A DNA stretch of 64,000 bases from Paenibacillus campinasensis (GCF_002272015.1 NZ_NPBY01000061.1:38050-102049), one strand, 5' to 3'. Shown: positions 53,611-63,489, counted from the stretch's first letter. Translations and numbers: made by a program. Notes: generated by a model not told the origin, from the letters alone.

Positions 53611-54714
53611 ATGAGAGAGCTGATGGGCATTATTAATCTGGATCGGGAACGGGATGTGCTGAATGAATTGACCTATTATCGCTGCGGGGCTGCGGTCCCG
53701 TTCGCAGGCAGATACCGGTTGATCGACTTCATTATGTCGAGCATGATGCATGCCGGGATCCAGGATATTGCGATTTTCGTGCGGCGGAAATATCGTTCCC
53801 TGATGGATCATCTTGGCGAGGGGCGCCCCTGGGATATGAACCGCAAGCGGGGAGGGCTGTTCATACTGCCGCCCGACTGGAACGATGAGACGGATATGTC
53901 AGCAGGAGAGCTGAGGCATATCAACAATAATCTCGATTTTTTCGAGCGCGGGGCCGCCTCCCATATCGTCCATGCCGGCAGCCAGCATCTGAGCACGGTG
54001 GATCTGAACGCAGTCCATGCTTACCATCTGGAGAAGAAAGCGGATGTGACGCTGGTCTATACCCGCGTCCCTTCGCCAAGACCCGAGCACCGGTTCTGCT
54101 ACCGGTTGGACGTTGACGAGGACGGCAGCGTTGCAGATATTCATTACGAGCAGCGGCATGACTGCATATATATGGAGATGTTTGTGATGGAGAAGTCGCT
54201 GTTCCTGGAGCTTGCTGAGCACTGCATCGCCCATGGCGGAAAGCACTTCTTTCGCGATGCCCTTATGAAGAACCGCCACAAGCTGAGCATCGCCGCCTAT
54301 GAATACAAGGGCTACCATGCCGTGATCAATTCGCTGGAGAGCTATTACCGGACCAGCATGAACCTGCTGAATCCCCAAACGTATGATAGTCTGTTTGGCA
54401 AGCGGACCGTTCATACGAAGATCAAATACGAGGTGCCCGCTAAATATTTGGACACGGCGGACGTCAGCAATGCCTTGGTGGCCAACGGCTGCTGGATCGA
54501 AGGGGAAGTGAAGAACAGCATTCTGTTTCGCGGAGTCCAGGTAAAGCGAGGCGCAAGCATTCACAATTCCATCATCATGCAAAAATGTGTCATCGGTGAA
54601 AACGTCCGGCTTGAGAATGTCATCCTGGACAAAGATGTCATCATCTCCCGCGATCATCAGCTGCAGGGCGATTATCGCAAGCCTTTTGTGATCGCCAAGG
54701 ATGTCTCAATCTAA
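53611..54714 (+). CDS. glgD: Glucose-1-phosphate adenylyltransferase subunit GlgD
   Basis: The 367-residue protein is homologous to GlgC but lacks the intact GGxGxRL nucleotide loop (here MGIINLDRERDVLNELTYYRCGAAVPFAGRYRLIDFIMSSMMHAGI). That is typical of GlgD, the non-catalytic partner that raises the activity of GlgC in Bacilli. The C-terminal beta-helix is present (GCWIEGEVKNSILFRGVQVKRGASIHNSIIMQKCVIGENV). It follows glgC by 18 bases with GGAGG. Confidence 0.94.
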   Translation: MRELMGIINLDRERDVLNELTYYRCGAAVPFAGRYRLIDFIMSSMMHAGIQDIAIFVRRKYRSLMDHLGEGRPWDMNRKRGGLFILPPDWNDETDMSAGELRHINNNLDFFERGAASHIVHAGSQHLSTVDLNAVHAYHLEKKADVTLVYTRVPSPRPEHRFCYRLDVDEDGSVADIHYEQRHDCIYMEMFVMEKSLFLELAEHCIAHGGKHFFRDALMKNRHKLSIAAYEYKGYHAVINSLESYYRTSMNLLNPQTYDSLFGKRTVHTKIKYEVPAKYLDTADVSNALVANGCWIEGEVKNSILFRGVQVKRGASIHNSIIMQKCVIGENVRLENVILDKDVIISRDHQLQGDYRKPFVIAKDVSI

Positions 54715-54745
54715 CCGCCAATAGGATGGGTCAGGAGGAACGACG

Positions 54746-57169
54746 TTGTTTAACGACAAGGAGTCATTCAAACAGCATTTCAAGGAACAGCTGGTCAGCC
54801 GATTGGGGAAGGCAGTGGAGGAAGCGACGCCCGGGGATGTATACAAGGTGCTTGGCAGTATGGTTCGGGAGCATGCCGGGCGGCCATGGGCCACGACGAA
54901 CCGCATGTACCGGGAAACGGGGCAGAAGCAGGTGTACTACTTTTCGCTGGAATTTCTGATCGGACGTCTGCTCGGCAACAACCTGCTTAATTTGGACTTG
55001 CTGGATATGGTGCGGACCGGACTTGCCGAGCTCGGATGGGATTGGGAGGCGGTCGAAGAGCAGGAGACGGACGCAGGGCTTGGCAACGGCGGTCTCGGTC
55101 GTCTTGCTGCCTGCTTCCTGGATTCCATGGCATCGCTGCGGTATGCAGGACATGGCTGCGGCATCCGCTACAAGTATGGTCTGTTCGAGCAGAAGATCAT
55201 TGACGGTCATCAGGTAGAGCTGCCGGACAACTGGCTTCAGCGCGGCAATGTGTGGGAAGAACGGCGGGCTGACAAGGCGGTGGAGGTGCATTTCTGGGGG
55301 CGGGTCGAAATCGCGGAGGAAGCCGGGAGGCTCGTATTCCGCACTGTTGACCAGGAGCGGATACGCGCGGTTCCCTACGATGTGCCGGTGATCGGTTATG
55401 GCGAAGGAAGCGTGAATACGCTGCGCCTGTGGAGCGCCGAATCCGTCACCGACATGAGCCGGATCGGGCCGGGAGGCCAGCATGGGTATCATCAATATTT
55501 GGATTACAACCGCTCCGTGGAATCGATCTCGGAATTTCTGTACCCGGATGATTCCGCTTATGAAGGGAAGCTGCTTCGGCTGAAGCAGCAGTATTTTCTC
55601 TGTTCGGCGGGCATCCAGAGCATTCTCCGCACCTTTGCCAAGCTGGGTCGGCCTTACCGTGAGCTGCCGGATTATGTGGCGGTGCATATTAACGATACCC
55701 ATCCGACACTTGTCATTCCCGAGCTGATGCGGCTGTTGATTGACGAGCTCGGCTTTGGCTGGGAGGAAGCGTGGGACATTACAAGCCGGACGGTGTCGTA
55801 CACTAATCATACTTTGCTGAGCGAGGCACTGGAGCAGTGGCCGGTCGGCATGGTCAGAGAACTGCTTCCCCGTGTGTACATGATAATTGAAGAGATTAAC
55901 AAGCGGTTCTGCGCGATGCTGCTTGACCGTTATCCCGGCGATCCGGAGCGGATCGCACGGCTGGCTATCATCGAAGGCGAACAGATTCGGATGGCGCATC
56001 TGGCAATCGCCGGGAGCTACAGTGTGAACGGCGTGGCCGCCTTGCATACCGAATTGCTAAAAAGCCAGGTGATGGCGCCTTTCTACCAGCTCTACCCGGA
56101 ACGTTTCAACAACAAAACGAACGGCATCACCCATCGCCGCTGGCTGTTGTATTGCAACCCTGCGCTCAGCGGTCTGATTGTCGAAGCGATCGGAACGGAC
56201 TGGATGTTAAGTCCGCGTCAGCTTCGCTTGCTGGAGCCGCTCCAGCATGATGCTTCTTTTCAAGAAAAGCTTCAGGAGATCAAGCGGCATAACAAGCTTC
56301 GGTTGGCCGACTATATCCTCGACAAGCAGGGGATTGCCGTGGACCCGGACTCGATCTTTGATGTTCAAGTGAAACGGCTGCACGGATACAAGCGGCAATT
56401 GCTTAACATTATGCGGGTGATGCATCTGTATAACATGATCAAGGACGACCCGACAGCTGAGGTTGTTCCGCGAACCGTCATATTCGGAGCGAAGGCGGCC
56501 CCAGGTTATTATTTGGCCAAAAACATCATCAAGCTCATTCACAATGTCGCGGATGCGGTCAATAGCGATCCTGATGTTTCCAAGAAGCTGCGCATCGTAT
56601 TTCTGGAGAACTACTCGGTCTCCCTGGCAGAGCGGATTATCCCGGCAGCGGATCTGAGCGAGCAGATTTCGACGGCTGGCAAGGAAGCCTCCGGCACGGG
56701 CAATATGAAGTTTATGCTGAACGGCGCCTTGACCATTGGCACACTGGATGGGGCGAATGTGGAGATGCATGAGCTGCTGGGCGATGACAACATGTTTCTG
56801 TTTGGCCTTCGGGCCGAACAGGTGCTGTCTTATTACAGGGACGGCGGTTATGCAGCCCGGGAAATATACGAGCGGATGCCGGACATTTCAAGGGTGGTGG
56901 ATCAGCTGGTGCAGCCCGGTCCGTTTTGTGCCCAAGAGCAGGAGTTTATCGCTATTTATCAGTCCTTGCTGGATCATAACGATGAATTTTTTGTGCTGGG
57001 GGATTTTCATAGTTACTTAGCGGCGCAGGCGGCTGTGGACCACGCTTATGTCGATCGTTCCGCCTGGATGGCCAGATCGGTGAAGAACATCGCGCATGCA
57101 GGCCATTTCTCCAGTGATGCCACCATTCATCGGTATGCGTCGGAGATATGGGGAATCTCGCCGATCTGA
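54746..57169 (+). CDS. glgP: Glycogen phosphorylase
   Basis: TTG 54746 behind CAGGAGG gives 807 residues, standard for GT35 phosphorylase. Visible are ETDAGLGNGGLGRLAACFLDS, the VAVHINDTHPTLVIPELMR segment, QVKRLHGYKRQLLN, and the pyridoxal phosphate site KEASGTGNMKFMLNGALTIGTLDGANVEM with its Lys near residue 655. It releases glucose 1-phosphate from glycogen. Synthase (glgA) and branching (glgB) genes are not in this window after it; the cluster closes with a terminator. Confidence 0.96.
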   Translation: MFNDKESFKQHFKEQLVSRLGKAVEEATPGDVYKVLGSMVREHAGRPWATTNRMYRETGQKQVYYFSLEFLIGRLLGNNLLNLDLLDMVRTGLAELGWDWEAVEEQETDAGLGNGGLGRLAACFLDSMASLRYAGHGCGIRYKYGLFEQKIIDGHQVELPDNWLQRGNVWEERRADKAVEVHFWGRVEIAEEAGRLVFRTVDQERIRAVPYDVPVIGYGEGSVNTLRLWSAESVTDMSRIGPGGQHGYHQYLDYNRSVESISEFLYPDDSAYEGKLLRLKQQYFLCSAGIQSILRTFAKLGRPYRELPDYVAVHINDTHPTLVIPELMRLLIDELGFGWEEAWDITSRTVSYTNHTLLSEALEQWPVGMVRELLPRVYMIIEEINKRFCAMLLDRYPGDPERIARLAIIEGEQIRMAHLAIAGSYSVNGVAALHTELLKSQVMAPFYQLYPERFNNKTNGITHRRWLLYCNPALSGLIVEAIGTDWMLSPRQLRLLEPLQHDASFQEKLQEIKRHNKLRLADYILDKQGIAVDPDSIFDVQVKRLHGYKRQLLNIMRVMHLYNMIKDDPTAEVVPRTVIFGAKAAPGYYLAKNIIKLIHNVADAVNSDPDVSKKLRIVFLENYSVSLAERIIPAADLSEQISTAGKEASGTGNMKFMLNGALTIGTLDGANVEMHELLGDDNMFLFGLRAEQVLSYYRDGGYAAREIYERMPDISRVVDQLVQPGPFCAQEQEFIAIYQSLLDHNDEFFVLGDFHSYLAAQAAVDHAYVDRSAWMARSVKNIAHAGHFSSDATIHRYASEIWGISPI

Positions 57170-57210
57170 TCGTTCGACAAGCAGGTGGCTTTGCCTTCGA
57201 ATAGATAAAC

Positions 57211-57241
57211 AAATAAACCTCTGATCATCAGAGGTTTATTT
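57211..57241. terminator. Bidirectional terminator after glgP
   Basis: AAATAAACCTCTGA (57211-57224) and TCAGAGGTTTATTT (57228-57241) form a perfect 14-base stem. It can end glgP and the convergent yutG transcript. The rest of the gap to 57361 shows nothing recognised. Confidence 0.85.
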
Positions 57242-57361
57242 GGCGTTCTATACTTGCTTTAAGGCTTCAGGCGACGCCGGTACATAGGCTTGCTTAGAGC
57301 AGCTGCTCGTTAGGGGCAGTTGCACTGGCTGTTACTCCTGTTCCGGGGCGGTTGGCTCGCC

Positions 57362-57886
57362 TTATTCAATTTCATGGTCCTCTTGCTTGCGATGGGCGAT
57401 CCGGCTGCTGGCTGCGGCTGCAATCGCGCCGACGATGTCGTCGAGGAAGGTGTTTACGATGCCTTCCGATTTATCGTTCAGCCGTTCAAGCACCCCTGGC
57501 TTCAGCTTGTCGATATACCCGTAATTCGTGAAGCCGATGCTGCCATAAACATTGACGATGGAGAAGGCCAGAATTTCATCCACGCCGTACAGGCTTTCGT
57601 CATTGGCAAGCAATTCCTGGAGCGGGGACAACAGCTTGCCCTGCTCTGCCAGAATGTCAAGCTGAATGCCGGTCAGCACGGCATTTTGGACTTCTCTTTT
57701 GCTGAGTACGGCCTCGACATTTTCGATACATTCTTCCATCGAGAGGTCTGGATAATACTTCTTCTGAAGCACCATAACCAGCTCCGCGATCTCTTCGGTG
57801 TGAACCCCCCGCTCTTCGAGCAACTTCCAGGTGGCTTCAGCTACCTTTTTGCTGTTCAGGCTGTAAGGGATGTTTGTATCCGCCAT
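57362..57886 (-). CDS. Phosphatidylglycerophosphatase A-like protein (YutG family)
   Basis: The 174-residue protein matches YutG/PgpA: EILAFSIVNVYGSIGFTNYGYIDKLKPGVLERLND, followed by VNTFLDDIVGAIAAAASSRIAH, which contains the conserved DD of the family. The N-terminal 70 residues are a helical region found in the Firmicute YutG branch. PgpA removes the phosphate in phosphatidylglycerol synthesis, but members with a long soluble N-terminus are poorly studied. GAGGTGAG precedes the ATG. Confidence 0.88.
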   Translation of the reverse strand: MADTNIPYSLNSKKVAEATWKLLEERGVHTEEIAELVMVLQKKYYPDLSMEECIENVEAVLSKREVQNAVLTGIQLDILAEQGKLLSPLQELLANDESLYGVDEILAFSIVNVYGSIGFTNYGYIDKLKPGVLERLNDKSEGIVNTFLDDIVGAIAAAASSRIAHRKQEDHEIE

Positions 57887-58050
57887 GATCTCACCTCATT
57901 GAATTCTTCGTTTGAATGATGGTGCTTACTGAAGATTGTACTTTTTTCACAACCCCTTTGTCCAGAAAACAGGGGAACGAGGGTATTTTTTTGAAAAGGG
58001 CTCGTATACATAGGAGTACAACCTGTACAAAATTTAGGGAGGAACAATAC

Positions 58051-59106
58051 ATGACACGTAAGAGATCACTGCGCAGAGTTTCAGCCGCCGGGCTCCTTGC
58101 TGTTCCGATCATGATATCCGGCTGCGGTCCATTCGGAGGCAATCAGTCTGAAGCGATCGACCCCCCGCCGGCTCAAGTGGAGGAACAAATGATGAACGGC
58201 ATCGGTTCGGCCGCAACCCAAGGGGAGATTGGCGAGCAGACGACCGTATATCTGACGGACAACCGTGGAATGCTGGTGCCTGTTACGATGGGAATCCCGA
58301 GCGAGGAAGGCTCGGATAGCATGAGCAGCGCGCTGGAAGTGCTGATCAAGGGAGGAAGATACGCCGCTTATATACCGCCAGGCTTCCAGGGGGTATTGCC
58401 GCCAGGAACGCAAGTCAACAATGTTACCGTAGATGAGGAGAACAAGCTGGCCCTGGTCGAGTTTAACCCGGCGTTTGCAAGCTACAGTGCTCAGGAGGAA
58501 CGGCGGATACTGGAGGCGCTGACCTGGACGCTCACCGGACAGGAAGGGATTGAACAGCTGCAGATTTGGGTGGACGGTGTGAAGCTGACGGAGATGCCGG
58601 TGAACGGGACACCGGTTGACCGGCCGCTGACCAGAGCGCTGGGCATCAATCTTCAGAAAGCGGACGATGCGATCTACTCCTCCTCTACACCGGTAACCGT
58701 GTACTTCTCTTCGGTGACGCCGGAGGGGATTCAGTACTATGTGCCGGTAACCCGACTCGTTCCAAGCGGGCAAAGCGCTCTTCAAGCAGCGCTGAATGAG
58801 CTGATCCGGGGGCCGCAGCCAGGAGATGGCCTGGAGAGTGTCATATCCGGGGATGCCGCCGTAGCTTCTGTTGAGCAGGGCGAGGATGGCCTGGTGACGG
58901 TTGCGCTGGAGGACGACATGTTCATGGAGGGAGACCCGATTCCTTCGGAGCTGCTGCAGGCCGTTGTGCTGACGGTGTCGGAGAACGCACAGAATGCCAA
59001 AGTGAAAATCCGCATGAATGATCTGGCCGAGGTGGTCGGCACCGACAGCCTGAATTACAGCGAACCTGTCACCCGTCCTGAGCGCATCAACGAAATTTCC
59101 ATTTAA
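58051..59106 (+). CDS. gerM: Germination/sporulation lipoprotein GerM
   Basis: ATG 58051 behind TAGGGAGG gives 351 residues. A signal peptide ends in the lipobox IMISGC (Cys25). Two GerMN domains follow (about 70-190: TVYLTDNRGMLVPVTMGI...LEVLIKGG...LPPGTQVNNVTVDEENKLALVEFNPAF; and 210-335: PVTVYFSSVTPEGIQYYVPVTRLV...ALNELIRGPQPGDGL). GerM acts in the outer forespore membrane complex that links to SpoIIIA/SpoIIQ. The sequence ATACATA at about 58008-58014 is compatible with a sigma-E -10, but this is tentative. Confidence 0.92.
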   Translation: MTRKRSLRRVSAAGLLAVPIMISGCGPFGGNQSEAIDPPPAQVEEQMMNGIGSAATQGEIGEQTTVYLTDNRGMLVPVTMGIPSEEGSDSMSSALEVLIKGGRYAAYIPPGFQGVLPPGTQVNNVTVDEENKLALVEFNPAFASYSAQEERRILEALTWTLTGQEGIEQLQIWVDGVKLTEMPVNGTPVDRPLTRALGINLQKADDAIYSSSTPVTVYFSSVTPEGIQYYVPVTRLVPSGQSALQAALNELIRGPQPGDGLESVISGDAAVASVEQGEDGLVTVALEDDMFMEGDPIPSELLQAVVLTVSENAQNAKVKIRMNDLAEVVGTDSLNYSEPVTRPERINEISI

Positions 59107-59201
59107 GCAAGCCATCCGTCCAGAGGGTGCTTTTGTGCCTGCACTTTGGTAGAATAGGGAATGCTAATCAGGATTGCGATATGAAGTAGGAGGCAGAAAA
59201 C

Positions 59202-59960
59202 ATGAGATCTAACGGACGTAAGAGCGATGAGCTTCGCCCGATGAATTTATCGACCCATGTGAATAAATATGCGGAAGGCTCCGTGTACATCGAAATGGGG
59301 GACACGAAGGTGCTGGTGACGGCAACCGTCGACGAGAAGGTTCCTCCGTTTCTGAAAGGACAAGGAAAGGGCTGGGTAACGGCAGAGTATTCGATGCTGC
59401 CGCGCGCTACGCAATCCCGGAATCAACGGGAAGCGAATCGTGGAAAGCTCAGCGGCCGGACGATGGAAATTCAGCGGCTGATCGGCAGAGCTCTCAGGTC
59501 TGTTGTGAATCTGCATGCACTTGGAGAGCGTACCATTACGCTGGACTGCGATGTGATTCAGGCTGACGGCGGTACGCGCACCACCTCCATTACCGGGTCA
59601 TTCGTTGCGCTTGCCATTGCGGTTAACAAAATTGTGGAACAGCATAAGCTGCCTGTATTTCCGATCACCGATTATCTGGCTTCGGTCAGTGTAGGCATCG
59701 CCGGTGGAGAGGCCCTTCTTGATCTCAATTACGAGGAAGATTCCAAAGCCAAGGTGGATATGAATCTGGTGATGACAGGAAGCGGCAACTTTGTCGAGGT
59801 GCAGGGCACCGGTGAAGAAAGCCCGTTCACCCGCGAGGAGCTTGACCAGATTCTTGAGCTGGGTGACAAGGGGATTCGGGAACTGATCCGCCGTCAGCAG
59901 GAAGCGCTTGGTCCGATTGCCGATAAAATTGGTTCAGTCAAGAGTGGGAGTGTAAGATAA
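59202..59960 (+). CDS. rph: Ribonuclease PH
   Basis: The 252-residue protein is RNase PH: MRSNGRKSDELRPMNLSTHVNKYAEGSVYIEMGDTKVLVTATV, GKGWVTAEYSMLPRATQSRNQREANRGKLSGRTMEIQRLIGRALRSV, and the DCDVIQADGGTRTTSITGSFVAL active-site segment. It is a phosphate-dependent 3' exonuclease that trims tRNA precursors. AGGAGG precedes ATG. It is followed four bases later by the ITPase gene, the usual rph-rdgB pair of Bacilli. Confidence 0.97.
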   Translation: MRSNGRKSDELRPMNLSTHVNKYAEGSVYIEMGDTKVLVTATVDEKVPPFLKGQGKGWVTAEYSMLPRATQSRNQREANRGKLSGRTMEIQRLIGRALRSVVNLHALGERTITLDCDVIQADGGTRTTSITGSFVALAIAVNKIVEQHKLPVFPITDYLASVSVGIAGGEALLDLNYEEDSKAKVDMNLVMTGSGNFVEVQGTGEESPFTREELDQILELGDKGIRELIRRQQEALGPIADKIGSVKSGSVR

Positions 59961-59963
59961 CAA

Positions 59964-60593
59964 ATGAAGCTAAAGCTTGGAGACACACTAATTGTTGCGA
60001 CACGTAATCAAGGCAAAGTTAAGGAATTTTCCCATGCTTTCGCTGCATTTGGAACTTCCGTCAAAAGCATGTATGATTATCCGGAATTGCCGGACGTGGT
60101 GGAGGATGGCGCAACCTTTGCCGAGAATGCTTACAAGAAGGCAAAGGCGGTTGGCGATGCGCTGGGGCTTCCGGTGCTGGCCGATGATTCCGGCCTGTGC
60201 GTCGATGCTCTGAACGGAGAGCCGGGGGTGTACTCTGCCCGTTACGCCGGGGAACATGGCAACGATGAGGAGAATAACAACAAGCTGCTTGCGGAGCTGG
60301 AGAAGCTGAAGCTTGGTGAAGATACGGAGCAGCCGCTGCTCAGCACGGCACGATTCGTATGCGCGCTCGTGCTGTATGATCCGGCATCCGGCACCAAGAT
60401 TGAGACCGAGGGCACCGTCGAGGGCTGGATTACCTCGGAGCCGGCGGGCTGCGGTGGCTTCGGCTATGATCCGTTGTTCTACCTGCCAAGCCATGAGAAA
60501 ACGATGGCGGAGCTTAGCGTGGAGGAAAAGCAGGAGATCAGCCATCGGGGGGCAGCGCTGCGTCAGCTTGTGGCTCAATTGCAGGAGAGCTGA
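59964..60593 (+). CDS. rdgB: XTP/dITP diphosphatase (RdgB/HAM1 family)
   Basis: The 209 residues follow the Ham1 pattern: LIVATRNQGKVKEFSHAF at the start, PDVVEDGATFAENAYKKAKAVGDALGLPVLADDSGLCVDALNGEPGVYSARYAG, GCGGFGYDPLFYLPS, and the SHRGAALRQL end. It hydrolyses non-canonical purine triphosphates to protect DNA and RNA. It is co-transcribed with rph. Confidence 0.96.
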   Translation: MKLKLGDTLIVATRNQGKVKEFSHAFAAFGTSVKSMYDYPELPDVVEDGATFAENAYKKAKAVGDALGLPVLADDSGLCVDALNGEPGVYSARYAGEHGNDEENNNKLLAELEKLKLGEDTEQPLLSTARFVCALVLYDPASGTKIETEGTVEGWITSEPAGCGGFGYDPLFYLPSHEKTMAELSVEEKQEISHRGAALRQLVAQLQES

Positions 60594-60661
60594 AGTTATC
60601 CGGACCGGAAGGGTCTCACGCCCCTTGCGTCCGCTAGCCACTTTAGCATCATATAGACAGG

Positions 60662-60709
60662 AAAAGGTCGAGGAATGAGCCTAACTGCTCAATACCCCGG
60701 CCTTTTTTG
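60662..60709. terminator. Terminator between rdgB and asnO
   Basis: AAAAGGTCG and CGGCCTTTTTT pair (one G-T pair), with an inner GAGC/GCTC stem. It can serve both convergent transcripts. Confidence 0.75.
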
Positions 60710-60723
60710 TGGTTTTATGGATG

Positions 60724-62568
60724 TTACCGGATCGCGACATTGTACTCCTTCAGCCAGAAGTGCACCTGGGCCAAATAGGCGAACAATTGGGGACCCGACA
60801 TCAGCTGGCCGAACCAAGGCAAATTGGAGGAGGCGTCCGGTGATGAGGCGAGTTCGCGAATTTTTTTCTTATCAATCAGCGGGAGCAGCGGCGAGGTTGA
60901 GTCATCCAGGATCGACAGCACCTGCTGTTTGACGGCTGTCAAATAGTTCGGATTGTGGGTTTTGGGATAAGGGCTCTTTTTGCGATACAGCACGTCATCG
61001 GGCAGAACGCCCTCAAGCGCTTTGCGAAGGATGCCTTTCTCACGGTTTCCTGCCGTTTTGATGCTCCATGGAATGTTCCATACATATTCAATTAGCCGAT
61101 GATCGGTATAAGGCACCCGAACTTCAAGGCCCACGCCCATGCTCATCCGATCTTTACGATCCAGCAGCGTAGGCATGAAGCGTGTAATGTTCAGGTAAGA
61201 CATGACCCGCATTTTCTGCTGTTCGCCGGTTTCGCCCTGGAGTGCGGGAACTTCGGCCACAGCTTCGGAGTATCGGTCCCCGAGATATTCAAGCGGCTTG
61301 ATCCACTCCCGGATCTCTGGCGAGAGCAGTCCTGCCCGCATGTCAGGTGCAACCGACCATGGGAAGGTACCGGAATTCAGCATTTCCTCCCGGTGGAACC
61401 ATGGATATCCGCCAAAAATTTCGTCTGCTGCTTCGCCGGAAATGGCAACGGTGGCGCCTTTCTTGATCTCGCGGCAAAAGAGGAAGAGGGAGGCATCGAC
61501 ATCCGCCATCCCTGGCAGGTCGCGCTGACGGGTTGAGGCATCAAGCGCTTCAACAAGCTCCGGTGTGTCAAATTCAATCCAGTGATGCTGCGTGCCAAGC
61601 TCCTCGCTCATGCGTTTGATCCAGGGGGCGTCGGCACCGGGCTGGAAGGAATGGGACTGGAAAAACTTATCATTGTCCACATAGTCCACAGAATACGTAT
61701 GGACCTGGCCTTGCCCTGTTCGGCTGTAATAGTCGACGGCAAGGGAAGACAGGGCGCTTGAATCCAGACCGCCGGACAGCAGCGAACAGACCGGTACATC
61801 GGATACCAGCTGTCGCTCCACCGTATCGCTCAGAAGATCGCGGAGATGGCGGGCCGTCTGATCGACATTGTCCTCATGCGGCTTGCTTTCGAGCTTCCAA
61901 TAGCTATATTTTCGCAGACCCTCCCGGTTGAAGATCATTGCACAGCCCGGACGCAGCTCGGATATGTCCTTGTAGACGCCATGTCCCGGGGTTCTTGCAG
62001 GCCCGATGATGAACACTTCTGCCAAGCCCTCTGCACCGACGACAGGCTCCACCTTCGGATGTTGAAGGATCGCTTTCGGTTCGGAGCCGAAGATCAGCGT
62101 GCCGTCCTTGTAGCTGTAGAACAGCGGCTTTACGCCCACGCGGTCTCTCGCGAAAAAAACCTGCTCTCTGACGCTGTCCCAGATGGCAAAGGCAAAAATT
62201 CCATTCAGCCTTTCAAGGCAATCCGGTCCCCACTCCATATAAGAGACGAGCAGTACCTCCGTGTCGCACTGGGTCTGAAACCGATGTCCCCGCGCAACCA
62301 GTTCGGCTCTCAGCTCTGCCGTATTATATAACTCCCCGTTGTATACAATGGCATATACATCCTCTTCTTTATGAATGATCATCGGCTGGGCACCATTCTC
62401 GGGATCAATCACGCTAAGACGGCGGTGACCAAAAGCGCAGGGATTGGAAATCCAAGTGCCTGATCCGTCAGGTCCGCGGTGGGCCAAACTATCTGTCATC
62501 TTGACCAGCAGCTGCGAATCCTGGGTCAAGTCGCCGCTCCATTGTATAAAACCGGTTATTCCGCACAT
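60724..62568 (-). CDS. asnO: Asparagine synthetase, glutamine-hydrolysing (AsnO-like)
   Basis: The 614-residue protein has an N-terminal glutaminase with Cys2 (MCGITGFI...HRGPDGSGTW...YNGELYN) and a synthetase domain with the PP-loop LLSGGLDSSALSSLA and ISGEAADEIFGGYPWFHREEM. It makes asparagine from aspartate, glutamine and ATP. The length equals B. subtilis AsnO (YisO), which is used during sporulation, and the C-terminal architecture favours AsnO over AsnB. The RBS on the minus strand is AGAGGATGAG. Confidence 0.93.
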   Translation of the reverse strand: MCGITGFIQWSGDLTQDSQLLVKMTDSLAHRGPDGSGTWISNPCAFGHRRLSVIDPENGAQPMIIHKEEDVYAIVYNGELYNTAELRAELVARGHRFQTQCDTEVLLVSYMEWGPDCLERLNGIFAFAIWDSVREQVFFARDRVGVKPLFYSYKDGTLIFGSEPKAILQHPKVEPVVGAEGLAEVFIIGPARTPGHGVYKDISELRPGCAMIFNREGLRKYSYWKLESKPHEDNVDQTARHLRDLLSDTVERQLVSDVPVCSLLSGGLDSSALSSLAVDYYSRTGQGQVHTYSVDYVDNDKFFQSHSFQPGADAPWIKRMSEELGTQHHWIEFDTPELVEALDASTRQRDLPGMADVDASLFLFCREIKKGATVAISGEAADEIFGGYPWFHREEMLNSGTFPWSVAPDMRAGLLSPEIREWIKPLEYLGDRYSEAVAEVPALQGETGEQQKMRVMSYLNITRFMPTLLDRKDRMSMGVGLEVRVPYTDHRLIEYVWNIPWSIKTAGNREKGILRKALEGVLPDDVLYRKKSPYPKTHNPNYLTAVKQQVLSILDDSTSPLLPLIDKKKIRELASSPDASSNLPWFGQLMSGPQLFAYLAQVHFWLKEYNVAIR

Positions 62569-62726
62569 GACGGCTCATCCTCTCTTCACTTTGTCATACG
62601 TTGTCCTTCTTTAAGGGGTTATTTGGGAAAGTGATACAGATATATGCCGAAGCAAGGCATAAAATGTCTGTCCTTTTACGAAAACTAGGGAGGAGGACGA
62701 ATGTAGAACAAAGGAGTGAACCGTCC

Positions 62727-63053
62727 ATGAACAAACAGAAATATTATGTTTCCGTTCAAAGCAAATCCGTGATGAATCAGCAAGGGGACGCCTCCTACGA
62801 GTGGGAGATTGAAGCGACACCCGAAGAGGCGGATCAAGTTCGGATCGAGCTGGACATGATGCAGGAGAAGGAGGAAGAAGCTTTTCCCGGTTATGTGTTT
62901 CCATGGCCGGACACCCCGGAGCAAAGCAATAACGCCCTGTTTCAGGATTCGCTGGATCGGGTCTACCGGACGATTTACCGGTTTGGAACCGAAGAGACAC
63001 GCAAGCAGATGGAGCAGTTCAGGCTGATTCCGGGTCTGGAACAACAATATTAA
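62727..63053 (+). CDS. Conserved hypothetical protein
   Basis: ATG 62727 behind AAAGGAG gives 108 residues (YYVSVQSKSVMNQQGDASYEWEIEATPEEADQVRIELDMMQEKEEEAF...VYRTIYRFGTEETRKQMEQFRLI). Strands are followed by helices; no membrane segment. Such proteins are found in Bacillaceae and Paenibacillaceae, with unknown role. Confidence 0.75.
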   Translation: MNKQKYYVSVQSKSVMNQQGDASYEWEIEATPEEADQVRIELDMMQEKEEEAFPGYVFPWPDTPEQSNNALFQDSLDRVYRTIYRFGTEETRKQMEQFRLIPGLEQQY

Positions 63054-63093
63054 ACCGTGCTGTCCGCAGTGCGATAGTTAGGAGAATGCAGAG

Positions 63094-63459
63094 ATGTATA
63101 CGATACAGGATGTCAAAATTCGCCGGATTACCGAAATGAATGGAGCGCCCTGCGCGGAGGTTGAGGTATACCCGGCAACGGAAGGAGACAGCGTCCTGCT
63201 CGCTTACTTGACGCCTTCGGCTCCTCTGGGCGGCTATGAGCTGGTCAAGCTCGTTCGCAGTGATGCAAGCCTGGAGGTAGATTGGTATGACAACAGTATG
63301 CACAGCGCTTATGAGGACGCGACGGACGAAGCGTTCGAGAACAGTACGACGGCCACTGCCGAGGAGAATCGGGATGCATTCAAGCAGCAGCTGCTCTCTT
63401 TTGGCCAATTGTACGAGCAGTTGAACCAGCGTTTGAGCGAAGGCACGAACTGGATGTAA
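63094..63459 (+). CDS. Hypothetical protein
   Basis: ATG 63094 behind AGGAG gives 121 residues: a beta-rich first half (VKIRRITEMNGAPCAEVEVYPATEGDSVLLAYLTPSAPLGGYELVKLV) and a helical second half (ATAEENRDAFKQQLLSFGQLYEQLNQRL). No family is recognised. It follows the preceding hypothetical gene by 40 bases and ends before a terminator. Confidence 0.7.
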   Translation: MYTIQDVKIRRITEMNGAPCAEVEVYPATEGDSVLLAYLTPSAPLGGYELVKLVRSDASLEVDWYDNSMHSAYEDATDEAFENSTTATAEENRDAFKQQLLSFGQLYEQLNQRLSEGTNWM

Positions 63460-63489
63460 TGCATATGTGAGAACACAGAATATGCGGGG

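Noticed and set aside
54764..56047. A long minus-strand frame opposite glgP, with similar frames opposite glgC and glgD
   Set aside because: All are shadows of high-confidence glycogen genes and resemble no protein.
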